In this document: piece by piece, positions 10,676 to 19,844 of the stretch
How the letters are laid out: every line of letters begins with the position of its first letter
How positions within the stretch are numbered: the first letter of the stretch is position 1
From: Saccoglossus kowalevskii
Lineage: Eukaryota > Hemichordata > Enteropneusta > Harrimaniidae
DNA length: 63,141 nt
Direction: 5' to 3'
NCBI RefSeq assembly: GCF_000003605.2
Contig: NW_003107602.1
Span: forward strand, 32,220 to 95,360
Program-made: the position numbers and the translations under genes
Notes under the pieces: generated by a model
Databases searched by the model: none
Told to the model about the DNA's origin: nothing
Seen by the model: only the letters and a program-made list of their open reading frames with translations

Positions 10676-13600
10676 GTAAGTTGGAATTGCACTCAGTCTT
10701 CAATACGATTGTATACTGATACCGCCCCCACCAAAGTTTCTTCTTTTACCTACAAAATCGATGCTGGCACGCAGCTTAATGATAATGACAATGACAATGT
10801 TTTTAAAATTCGAACAAAGTCCTAACAAAAAGTTGTGACGCTGTGACCAGAAATTATATATTTTGTCTTAAAGACAGCGATTGATCTAATTCGAAAATGG
10901 TATATTATACATTATCTCATTTGCTCATCATTGATTCAATGCATTCCACGAGACATTTAAAGCACCGTTTTAATGTATGTACAAAGAACCACTATCCAAA
11001 ATTTGCATGTCTCTGTCTTGTCTGTAGAACGTGTTTGAACTTAATCTTTCTCCGTATTGGCTGCGAAGGAAGTCATAATTAATAGCATGCAAGTCGCAAT
11101 CCAGTTGTAGTTAATATAGACGTGTGGCGTTTACAAAACTCCTCTGTTTGAAGCGTGCTGTTTGCTATGTAAAGTTTCCTAATGCACATACAGGCAAACA
11201 TACAACTATGTTTTCAGGAATAACCAGATGAACCTCAGACTAGTATTATAGTATGAGGATGAACTGAACAATAGATCACATGACTCAGAATGGCATTACA
11301 AACTGAAGCAATTGCATCGTTCTCGCAAGAACATGAGAGGAGGAACTCATTCATAAATGCGTGCCTATGCCATGCTTAAAGCCAGTTAGGGCTAAATGTG
11401 TCTCTTTCTATCCAGGTATATTCTACGCTATGTATTCTCTTGGAGCAGTCGTTGGATTTCCCTTCTCATCAATCTTCGTCAGCATATATGTGGATGTGGG
11501 CCGGGTTGACTTGACAACTGTGGATTTAACACCAGACGACGCGCGATGGGTCGGCGCTTGGTGGTTGGGTTTCATCGTGGACGGGATTTTGACATTAATG
11601 GTTGCCATTCCGTTGGTATTCGCACCAAAGAAACTGGCGCTGTCAACAAATAAATTAAATGATGTGAAGCAGGAGAGGAAACATGAAATATCGCTGCAAA
11701 ACAACGATGGGGATGATGATGAAAATGCTGTGGGTCAAGAAGCGTTGAAACGAATCAAAGGTAGTTGGTCTACGCACTAATCTATTAATATGAATAACAT
11801 TACAATTATTGAGGATGTTAAAGGGCGGTAGTCGTCGCGCTGCGCATGTGCGACATGTGTGTTGATAAACATTAATTTTCCCGTAACCCAACGCGCTCTT
11901 CTAACGGAATCGCAAGTATTAAGTTTGCCCTGGATGCGACTTGTACTTATTACCGCCGTTGATTCCTTCGATATCTTCCAATCATCGATAAAATATATAA
12001 TTAAACGTTGGTAACGTCTCAGTTTGTGCTCGTCGATTTGCGCAACAGCCAAAGTTGCCATCTTTATTTATATGAGACCCATATGTCTCGCGCATGCGTG
12101 TCGTGACGATCACCGCCTGTTAATAAAGAATTTAGACAGGTATGGCAAACTGGACATATTTACTGTGCCAATAATATTCGTATATATCATTATGGCACAT
12201 TGTTGGAATCTAAAATACAGTGTTATGAATTTACTTTGAGTAGTATATATTATTTTTGCATAAACAAATTACATATTGTATTCTAATTCAAACTATCTGA
12301 TTCATTTCTGTGTCAATAATTTATTTTATAGAATTTCCAAAAGCTCTTGGTCGGTTATTCACAAACTTGTCCCTCATTTCTATCGCAATCGCTTACGGAC
12401 TAGAGGTTGCCATGATCTCAGGATTGGTGACTTTCGCCACTAAATACACAGAGGTACAATTTCGCATTTCTGCTACAATGAGCGCTAATATAACCGGTAA
12501 TTATAAGTAATCATTGAGGTTACATTCACACCGTGCAAATATGTAAAATCTCTACTCTCAGAACAAGCGAGAAAAGCAATGAAAAAGAAAGCCTCTTAAC
12601 TCATCGAGTGTATATTGTTTACTAATCGAAATTAATTTAATCTTTTCACCACCAGACTTCCTTGCCCGAATTTTTCTGCACTTTTTTCTTATTTTCTTCA
12701 AAATTTCTGGAAATGAACCCTAGTTTTGGAGCCAACAAACAAAATTTGAGTTAATCTTCAGTTTTTACTAACAAATGGCTATTTTTGTACCCGTCTTCTG
12801 ATGGACAATGCAAACTATAACATGGACTATTCTGTGAACTAAAAAGCCTGCTCACATTTATATTTTTCTTTACCCATCCACAATCAGTCATTTTATATTG
12901 GCCTGAGGGTTGTTTGCGTAGTGATATGCTTAACTATTTATATATTGCGATTTTTCACAATCCCGCAGATCAGTAACTGTCTTTAACGTTTCGGGTTTTT
13001 AAAAATATAGTTTGTATCACACCACATAGTTATTATTCACTAACAACTGTATTTGTTAAATATTGTCATTTCACCAATAAATCTGATTAGAAATATAACA
13101 ATTATAGCAGAGTATAGGCAACATTGACACCTCGTTATTATTCTATTTCAGGTGTTGGGCTCGTTATATCTTCTACCATTGGTACCTTGCTTGGTGGATA
13201 CTTCCTGAGACGTTTCAAACCCGACTTAGTAACAACTGTCAAATATGTCGTTATTATTGCTATATTCAACGTATTTCTACCGATACCATTGCTTTTCTTG
13301 GGATGTAATAATGAAGAGTTTGCTGGGGTAACCATTCCATACCAGAAATACAATGTCACTGTCAATGACACATGGGAAAGGTAAGTTTATATACAAATGT
13401 TGGGGCTTTCATTCTTGTTATTGTGATAGTATAGATTTTTGTTATTATGATAGAAAAGGGGTAAAACGTGTTAAAAAAATTGAACCGTGACACATCTCTC
13501 TAAAGATTATTGAGTATGCTACTATAAAAACCTATACATCATCTGAAAGCTCAGATAAATATGCGAATGTATTTGACAGCGATGAGCCTCGATGTTACAG

Positions 13601-16600
13601 AGTAACAGAGTAACTTGGCCGTTCTGAAAAATATATAAATAATGAATAAAAGAACATACGGTGGTGTATATACTGTAGAAATGCTTTTCTAAACGATTAA
13701 TTGTCGGCCAATTTCTTTATTGTGCTTTTTGACTGTTGTGTCTATTACAATTGTTTTTATATGTCACACGAATGACTTGTACATTGCACAATATGTTGGT
13801 AATGCTGAAAGCATTTATATATATGTATATACATTAATTTGGTTTCTAGGTACGACCAAATAACTGCAGTCATGGTTTCGATAATTAGTATTTATCATGC
13901 ATCATATACTAATATTAACCTTTTTCTCACCTGTCGCTGTACATCAAATACTACGATAAAGACTTTCCGTATTCGACATTGTGAAATTATTTCGTTGTTT
14001 CGAAAAAAAACTGATTTTGACAAGACAAGAAATTAGAAATCTATTGAGAATAAGTCTTAGCGATATGTATGCACACCAATAATAATTTTCTTAATTATCG
14101 ATAATATTACAGAAAAATATAATTCGCTGTATTATTTTTTGATTTTTATTTGAATGAAATTACAAACTGTATAGTGTGTATGAACAGTAACTTCAATAAA
14201 TATGATTTTATTTGGTAATAATATATTATATTTCGCATGAAACAAAATTTCACAATGTCGAAAACGATCTTTATCGTAGCGTTAACATTGCAAAATAAAC
14301 ATTTCCGAACAAACTTTATAAGAAGAGGCACCAAATAGGGCACCAAATTTGAAATTGTAATCTGCTAGATTGCTCCATTTCTGTTTCAGTGAAGACTTGT
14401 GGCCTGACTCTCCACTGGTGTCACCGTGTAACATATATTGCGACTGCGCAGATAGCAGGTACGATCCGGTGTGTGGCAATGATGGCATTACATACTTTTC
14501 CTCGTGCTTTGCAGGCTGCACTGAGACAACCACACATAAGGTAATTAAGTGATACCACCAATAACGCTTTTAACATTATGTTTCAAACTTTTCTCAATGT
14601 ATGATAGCCACTCGCGCTGATAGTTTCTAGACAAAATGTAGGCTGGGTGAATGAGTATTTGCAAATGATTCATTTTCACTAGTATATACGATAGAAACTG
14701 AGAAAATTATCATTTTAACACACATATACACATCCAAAATACGGCAGAGCTCCGACTATTTGTGTGAATATAAAAGAGCAACATGCACTCTAGCCAGCCT
14801 GTCCATGCATTTATATCACATCTAAACTTGTTTTTTATAAATCGGGGCGTGACTCAGCAGCAAATGACACTGGTCATATACCAGAGAATCCGAGAAAACA
14901 GTACCTCGCCTGAAACCACCAAAGTAAAAAAATGATTCCAAAGGCACAGACAAACAATACTAAACAAACGAATCTATTGAAGTGTACACTACTACCTCAA
15001 CTTTGTTTAAGCCCACATGTAAAGAAACCATTGTCCAACACTCCACTATTAACTTACAACTGACACCAATTTGTGATCAAGAACTTCAGGGCTCTAACGT
15101 GACAAGATTTAAGATCGAGATCTCGAAAAAAAAATGAAGCAAAGTAATTGGGCAACCTTGCAAATCTAGGTCGGTAGTTAGAGTACCATTGCCCTCGAGG
15201 TGTCAAGTACCATTATTAGAAAAGTTAATCGTAGACTTTAGTTTAGCATCCCAACTGTGAAACAAGTTTTTATTTCACAATACAAGTTCCTGCACATTAT
15301 CTTGTGTTATTGACATTATCAAATAGGAAGTCTTCCACATTGAGTTAACGCATTGTATAGGAATTCATAAGCGGTTTTTATTATGGTTTCACACTACAAT
15401 TACTTTATGTGTAAAGGCGTATTTTTAATTAAACAACAAAACATTTTGCATGAAGAGGCGGCATGATTGTAGTTTCAAACGGTTTGTATTGAATATGATG
15501 CAAGAATAACCAAGCCGTATATTTGCAAGTGTCATTTTATTAAAGGGGACTTCTCCGGGGGGGGGGGGGTATAATGTCTCTATATAGGTAAAATATCCAT
15601 ATTTAGAGTGTCGTTTTGGGAGGGGGTTTGAACGTGATGAGATGCATAAGCAAAACGTTTATTTTTTATTAACTTTTTTTTATAGAACTTTAGTTCGTGT
15701 TCATGTATAAACCCTGGAACGTCAGTATTATCTGAACAGACAGCCCAGATTGGCATATGTGGCGGGCAGTGTACATCTATGTTGATCCTTTTCATAGTCG
15801 TCATCTTTGTCGAGAGTCTCGTCGCTTCACTACCACTAACTGCTTTTGTGATTATAACATTTCGGTAAGTTCGTCCAGTTCATACTAGTATCATATCTTC
15901 ATATCGGTATCAATAATCTTAAAAATATAGCTTGTTAAATTTATTTTAAGCAAACTGTGTTTAGGTATTTCCATTTTTAATATCGTGCGTTCAAAACCCA
16001 GCGCAGATTACTGTATCTTACTTGTTTGTTTGATGACCACACAATTTGTATTGCATAGTTCTTTGTTGGTTTTGTTTTAAAATGTAAAGCGGAATACAGA
16101 AAGAAGCAAAAATGCATGACTGCAAACATATCTAGAAATAGTCTTTATATGTGTTATATGTGATACATATCACATGACATTGTGTCACGATAATTATGTA
16201 TAATGTATGTTTCAGTTGTGTTGCTCCCGCTGATAAACCGTTTGCCCTTGGGATTCGTCAACTGTTTGCTCAAGTACTCGGTAAGTCGATACGCAGTTAT
16301 ATAGTTCTCAAGCTTCTACTTAAGACAGAATGCTACTCGTACGTTTTCGACATGCGCGCATGTTTTAGCGTAAATAACATTGATAATATGTCGTAGCGAA
16401 AACTATAATTAATCGTTTTAGTATTAGTCAACAATATGTGTTTCTTTTAAAATTCGCTGTCAATCTGTTTTTGATAAAAATTGTCAAACAATATATATAT
16501 ATATACATGAAGTTCTCATAGACCACAAAGAAAACAAAATTAAAAATAATTTAATGTTTTAATCTACCATGAACAAGTACATTTTTTAGACACGGTATAT

Positions 16601-17099
16601 CATTTCTTTACCTCATGTCACGAAGGGAATTTTTGGGATATTGAGGTATATCCTTGTCATAGAAAACATCGGTAAACTGGTAGACAACCACATATTTTTA
16701 TTTTTTCTTCATCTTTGTGATAATGAGATGTCACAACCCATTTTCAACATCCTGCGGTTAGATGCAGTGATATACAGACCATGAAACGTTGTTAGAAAGA
16801 TATTTATTCATATAGTGCTGCCAGTTTCACGGTCAGTTTTAGTGATCAGTTTATTTTTTACTTTTCCTACAGGATGGGTACCAACGCCTATTTATATGGG
16901 CATTATCATCGACTCGACCTGCCTATTATGGAGCCAAAATCAGTGCAGCGAATTCAGCACTTGTTGGCAATACGATCTCTTTGATTATCGTTATAAGCTT
17001 TTCACCTTTCAAATAGTTCTCAAGATATTAGCTCTTCTTATGTACACCATATGTTGGCAGTCGCTAAAACGAAAGAAAGAGAAAGGGACACTCCATTAA
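9970..17099 (+). CDS. SLCO/OATP organic anion transporter, gene 1 (8 coding exons)
   Basis: Joining 9970-10675, 11416-11760, 12332-12496, 13152-13380, 14390-14540, 15686-15864, 16216-16280 and 16873-17099 gives 2067 nt, an uninterrupted 688-aa protein. All introns are GT/AG, with phases 1,1,1,2,0,2,1. Length and layout match OATPs: cytosolic N-terminus (about 1-50), 12 membrane segments, OATP signature DARWVGAWWLGFI (277-289), and a large Kazal-type loop (about 482-560) with ten cysteines plus the upstream C of FLGCNNEEF. OATPs carry amphipathic organic anions (bile salts, steroid conjugates, thyroid hormones, eicosanoids) across the plasma membrane. The C-terminal loop (DSTCLLW...CWQYD) most resembles SLCO4 members; that placement is inference. 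It is a tandem paralog of the gene at 34381-42794. No lesion was seen. Confidence 0.93.
11416..11760 (+). CDS. OATP gene 1, coding exon 2 (signature exon)
   Basis: Residues 236-350. Acceptor TATCCAG at 11415. It encodes FYAMYSLGAVVGF and the OATP superfamily signature DARWVGAWWLGFI. A cytosolic, charged loop follows (KQERKHEISLQNNDGDDDEN). Phase 1 at both ends. Donor GTAGTT at 11761 departs from the consensus at position 4 but gives the frame that fits exon 3. Confidence 0.92.
11817..12125. mobile_element. MITE in intron 2 of OATP gene 1
   Basis: The two ends (11817-11861 and 12080-12124) are imperfect inverted repeats of about 45 bp. The left arm begins GTTAAAGGGCGGTAGTCGTC. The reverse complement of the right arm begins ATTAACAGGCGGTGATCGTC. 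Both continue through a GC-rich stretch with GCGCATG or GCATGCGCGA. No transposase is encoded. Related single arms occur at 9343-9399 and 31729-31787. Short size, intronic position and TIRs fit a non-autonomous DNA transposon. Confidence 0.65.
12332..12496 (+). CDS. OATP gene 1, coding exon 3
   Basis: Residues 351-405 (165 nt, the same length as exon 3 of gene 2). Acceptor TTTTATAG. It encodes FPKALGRLFTNLSLISIAIA and the next membrane helices to SANITG. Donor GTAATT at 12497. Phase 1 at both ends. Confidence 0.9.
12640..13080. other. Intron 3 of OATP gene 1, contains a dispersed repeat
   Basis: There is no coding sequence. The stretch 12776-12843 (from GGCTATTTTTGT through CTTCTGATGG) resembles 18019-18090 downstream of the gene. 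An end-like CTTTTCACCACCAGA at about 12645 reappears inverted (CTGGTGGTGAAAAAAG) near 18100. This suggests a short dispersed element. Confidence 0.35.
13152..13380 (+). CDS. OATP gene 1, coding exon 4
   Basis: Residues 406-481. Acceptor TTCTATTTCAG. It encodes VGLVISSTIGTLLGGYFLRR, the helix IFNVFLPIPLLFLGC with the conserved loop cysteine, and two sequons (NVT, NDT) at the start of the large extracellular loop. Donor GTAAGT at 13381, phase 2. Confidence 0.92.
13948..14283. mobile_element. Hairpin-type element in intron 4 of OATP gene 1
   Basis: The arm at about 13950-14002 (CTACGATAAAGAC, then TTCGACATTGTGAAAT) is matched in inverted orientation at about 14233-14281 (ATTTCACAATGTCGAA, then CTTTATCGTAGC). 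The arms are close to 48 bp long and separated by about 230 bp of AT-rich sequence. It looks like a MITE, about 100 bp before the Kazal exon acceptor. Confidence 0.6.
14390..14540 (+). CDS. OATP gene 1, coding exon 5 (Kazal-type loop)
   Basis: Residues 482-532. It carries the Kazal-like cysteine pattern CNIYCDCADSRYDPVC, then GNDGITYFSSC and FAGC. This fold lies in the extracellular loop between TM9 and TM10 of OATPs and is needed for correct surface expression in known members. Acceptor CTGTTTCAG, donor GTAATT at 14541, phase 0 at the 3' end. Confidence 0.93.
14541..15685. other. Intron 5 of OATP gene 1
   Basis: No exon was seen between the Kazal exon and exon 6. The intron contains a pure G run of about 12 bases (15556-15567) some 120 bp before the exon 6 acceptor. 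The acceptor itself follows an uninterrupted T tract. Confidence 0.5.
15686..15864 (+). CDS. OATP gene 1, coding exon 6 (no ATG-initiated ORF of its own)
   Basis: Residues 533-591, found by matching reading frame and splice phase to gene 2. It starts NFSSCSCIN directly after acceptor TTTTTATAG, contains ICGGQC, which completes the cysteine loop, then a membrane helix (MLILFIVVIFVESLVASLPL). It ends at donor GTAAGT (15865), phase 2. It is essential for the reading frame between the Kazal exon and exon 7. Confidence 0.88.
16216..16280 (+). CDS. OATP gene 1, coding exon 7
   Basis: A 65-nt exon, the same size as in gene 2. It encodes CVAPADKPFALGIRQLFAQVL, the conserved OATP block before TM11-12. 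Acceptor TGTTTCAG, donor GTAAGT at 16281; phase 2 in, phase 1 out. Confidence 0.92.
16873..17099 (+). CDS. OATP gene 1, coding exon 8 with stop
   Basis: Residues 614-688 and stop TAA. It encodes WVPTPIYMGIIIDSTCLLW, a cysteine loop (CSEFSTCWQYD), the last membrane helix, and a short basic cytosolic tail (SLKRKKEKGTLH). No PDZ-type C-terminus is evident. Acceptor TTTTCCTACAG. Confidence 0.92.
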
Positions 17100-17207
17100 A
17101 TTAGGGATGTGAGTCTGAACTTGAACTCTGGCAAAGCGGAAGTTGTATACTTATAATCGCTCATAACAACACGTGTGACGTTTAACACCCAAATACATCT
17201 CTCAGTA

Positions 17208-17213
17208 AATAAA
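17208..17213 (+). terminator. Candidate poly(A) signal of OATP gene 1
   Basis: AATAAA lies about 110 bp after the stop, at the left edge of the MITE at 17210-17430. If used, cleavage would fall inside that element. No earlier AATAAA was seen after the stop. Confidence 0.4.
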
Positions 17214-17430
17214 TAGTGCCCTCTTACGACGAAGCGCTTGTATGACATAGCTATGACGTAGGGCAGCGTTCACAGTGTTGTTTTGATAGGTGGTCGTTTT
17301 TAGATAAAACTACCGTTTCTCGTTAAAGATTTACTATATTCTAAAAGGCCTGCACAACAGAACAACTAAAACCGTTTATTAAAAACCGTTTGACGTCACA
17401 TAATCGTTTCGTCGCAAAGGGCGTTATTTA
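17210..17430. mobile_element. MITE immediately 3' of OATP gene 1
   Basis: About 221 bp with terminal inverted repeats of roughly 38 bp. The left end reads TAAATAGTGCCCTCTTACGA. The reverse complement of the right end reads TAAATAACGCCCTTTGCGAC. Both continue with similar GAAGCGCTTGTATGAC or GAAACGATTATGTGAC. There is no coding capacity. It begins 111 bp after the stop codon. Confidence 0.7.
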
Positions 17431-19840
17431 TTGTAAGTTTGAGAACGTACAACATTTCAACCGTATGTTAATTAGAATGTGGATTTCTCTTACATCATAT
17501 TATATTGTAGATTTGAATTTGTAATAATAATTGAATTTCATATATTTTATTTTATTTCACTTGGATATTTACTTTGCTATTTTTACTCGTTCATTCGGAT
17601 TTTAACAGAATTAATATTAATTTTACTTCACATAAATGAAAATTAACATATGTGGCATTTAATGTGAGTTTATTGCTTTTCAGATGGGTTAGCAATTATT
17701 TGAATGTATACATTTAATAATAAAGCTCGTCGGACTATACTGTGGGAATTGTGGCCCTATATTTCAATAAAAAATACGCATCACACCCTATTTAATCGAA
17801 GTTTCTCTTTCTCTGTTGGTAAAATATATAATATTATGTACTTCTTTATGTTCATTTTAATACTAATAAGTTCATTGCATTGCATTCATTTGTGGACCAC
17901 CTTCAAAAATCTATGTGTGTTTTAATTTGTGTTTCGTGACAAAAAATGATTTTGGTGTTCAAACAGTTAATCACGTATACGTTTAACCTTTGTATAACCA
18001 CAAGACTTGCTCGCCCATTTGGCTATTTTTGTCCCAATTTTCTGAAGGGAAGTGCAGATTATGAACGGGAATATTTTATGAATTTGTGATGAAAACAGGG
18101 AGCTGGTGGTGAAAAAAGTATGAGTAGTAAACGTTGTTGTTATTACAGAGCAATGCATTACAGGACAATGCCCCCGACGGCACCAATATGCTCAATGTTT
18201 TACAGCTGTGCAGACAAGGTTATATTAAAATTATGAGAAGGTTAACCTGACCTTAATCTGTATACGATTGTATATCGCATGGCGATACTTACGTAGCCCC
18301 AACATTTCTTCTGGTCCACATTTGTGGAAATCATGCGTGGTTGATATATTAGATTCTTCTATAATGTAACCCCTGGAGTTTAGTCAATTTCAACTGCGAT
18401 AACAGTTTAAGATATATGAAATTTGATTACCAGTTTGATTACCAGAAATAAATACAAAATACTATTTATGTAAAAATAAAATAAAATATTGAAAAAGGAA
18501 ATTACTAATTAGGTAAAACAAATTAAAATATTGAAAAGGAAAAATGTGACAATGTATAATGAAACATATATATGACCAGGCTATGCAAGTGATATAATAT
18601 GCGATTAATTTCTCAGTACGATTTTGAAACATGTAAAATCATGTTGTGCGTGCTGTTTACGCATTCGAAACTTTTCAAGCGATCTCTGCGTTAACTGATA
18701 TATGACATGACACGTTCGACTCAATCGCATAGAACTTTCATTGAAGACGAAGAGTTAAAAAATTAAAAGGGATATCAACATTTTTTTCTTGAAAACATGG
18801 GAAACATAACAGTCAAAGTAATTTTGCACAATTTTTTTCAGTCATCACAACAATGGAAGTTGTTAATTTTAACCACAGTTCTGTTCTATTTTTGATAGAG
18901 CACTGACATTTTCATTGAAAATAAGATATCTTTGAATTTCATAAAGTATAACAATTAATTTTGATTAACATGTTCCAAAAAAACACATCCTTATACTGTC
19001 ATTAAAATGTTTCTGACAAAAATTGTAGAGTAATGTTGATTTGATTTCACCCTCATGAAGTTCAAACCATGATCAAATAGCACATTTGTAAATATTTCCA
19101 AAGGTGAATAATAAGTAGTTGTTTATATTAATGAACAAATTGTGAAAAATTGGGATATTTTAATCATAACAAATAAAATATAAACGAATATTATCCATAG
19201 CTTACAATAAAAATGACAATTTTAAGAAAATAAAAAAATATTTATTACGCTAGTTTCACAGTCAGAGCTGTGATAAAAAGAGTTTTTGAACAAAACGAAA
19301 ATCGATCGAATATTTACCACAATATAATAAAATTATAACATTCAAAGTGTGTTTATATCGGCATGTGGAGCTCAGTAAATACGCTTGTCATTAAAAGACA
19401 ATAACATCGATTATGACTTACATTAAATGGAGAGTGCTATTGCGTGTTGCACCATATAATACTTCAAGCAAACGTTGCAACTTATGCATTAGAGAGAAAT
19501 ATATTATAATTTTCCAACCACATTACTGTAGTTTAAATAAAAGAAATAAGCTTTAATATCGCAAACCCGCTCCATTGTTATGCAATGGTGGTTTATTTAA
19601 TAAAGTCTTAACTCCTGATGAGTGAGGTACCCCTTGTACCTTACGAAACAGTACTGTAGAGTCAACTTTACTCATGTAGTCGTGTCTTAATTTCTCTGTC
19701 CACGTATGTAAATCTGCTCTACCAACTCATCGTTTAGTATCGAGCAGTATCACCTGGAATAATCGTTCACAAACAGCCCATCATTCTACCAGGCCGCCGA
19801 CAAGTGGGAGTAGCCAAAACAGGTTTCAAAAATACAAAAT
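17431..19840. other. Intergenic; no gene recognised
   Basis: AT-rich sequence without convincing exons. A relic similar to the intron-3 repeat lies at about 17990-18110. A local duplication occurs at 18480-18545 (AAAATATTGAAAA...GGAAA repeated). I see nothing else. Confidence 0.35.
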
Positions 19841-19844
19841 ATAT

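Noticed and set aside
14146-14346. 66-codon minus-strand ORF in intron 4 of OATP gene 1
   Set aside because: It lies in the hairpin element and has no recognised content.
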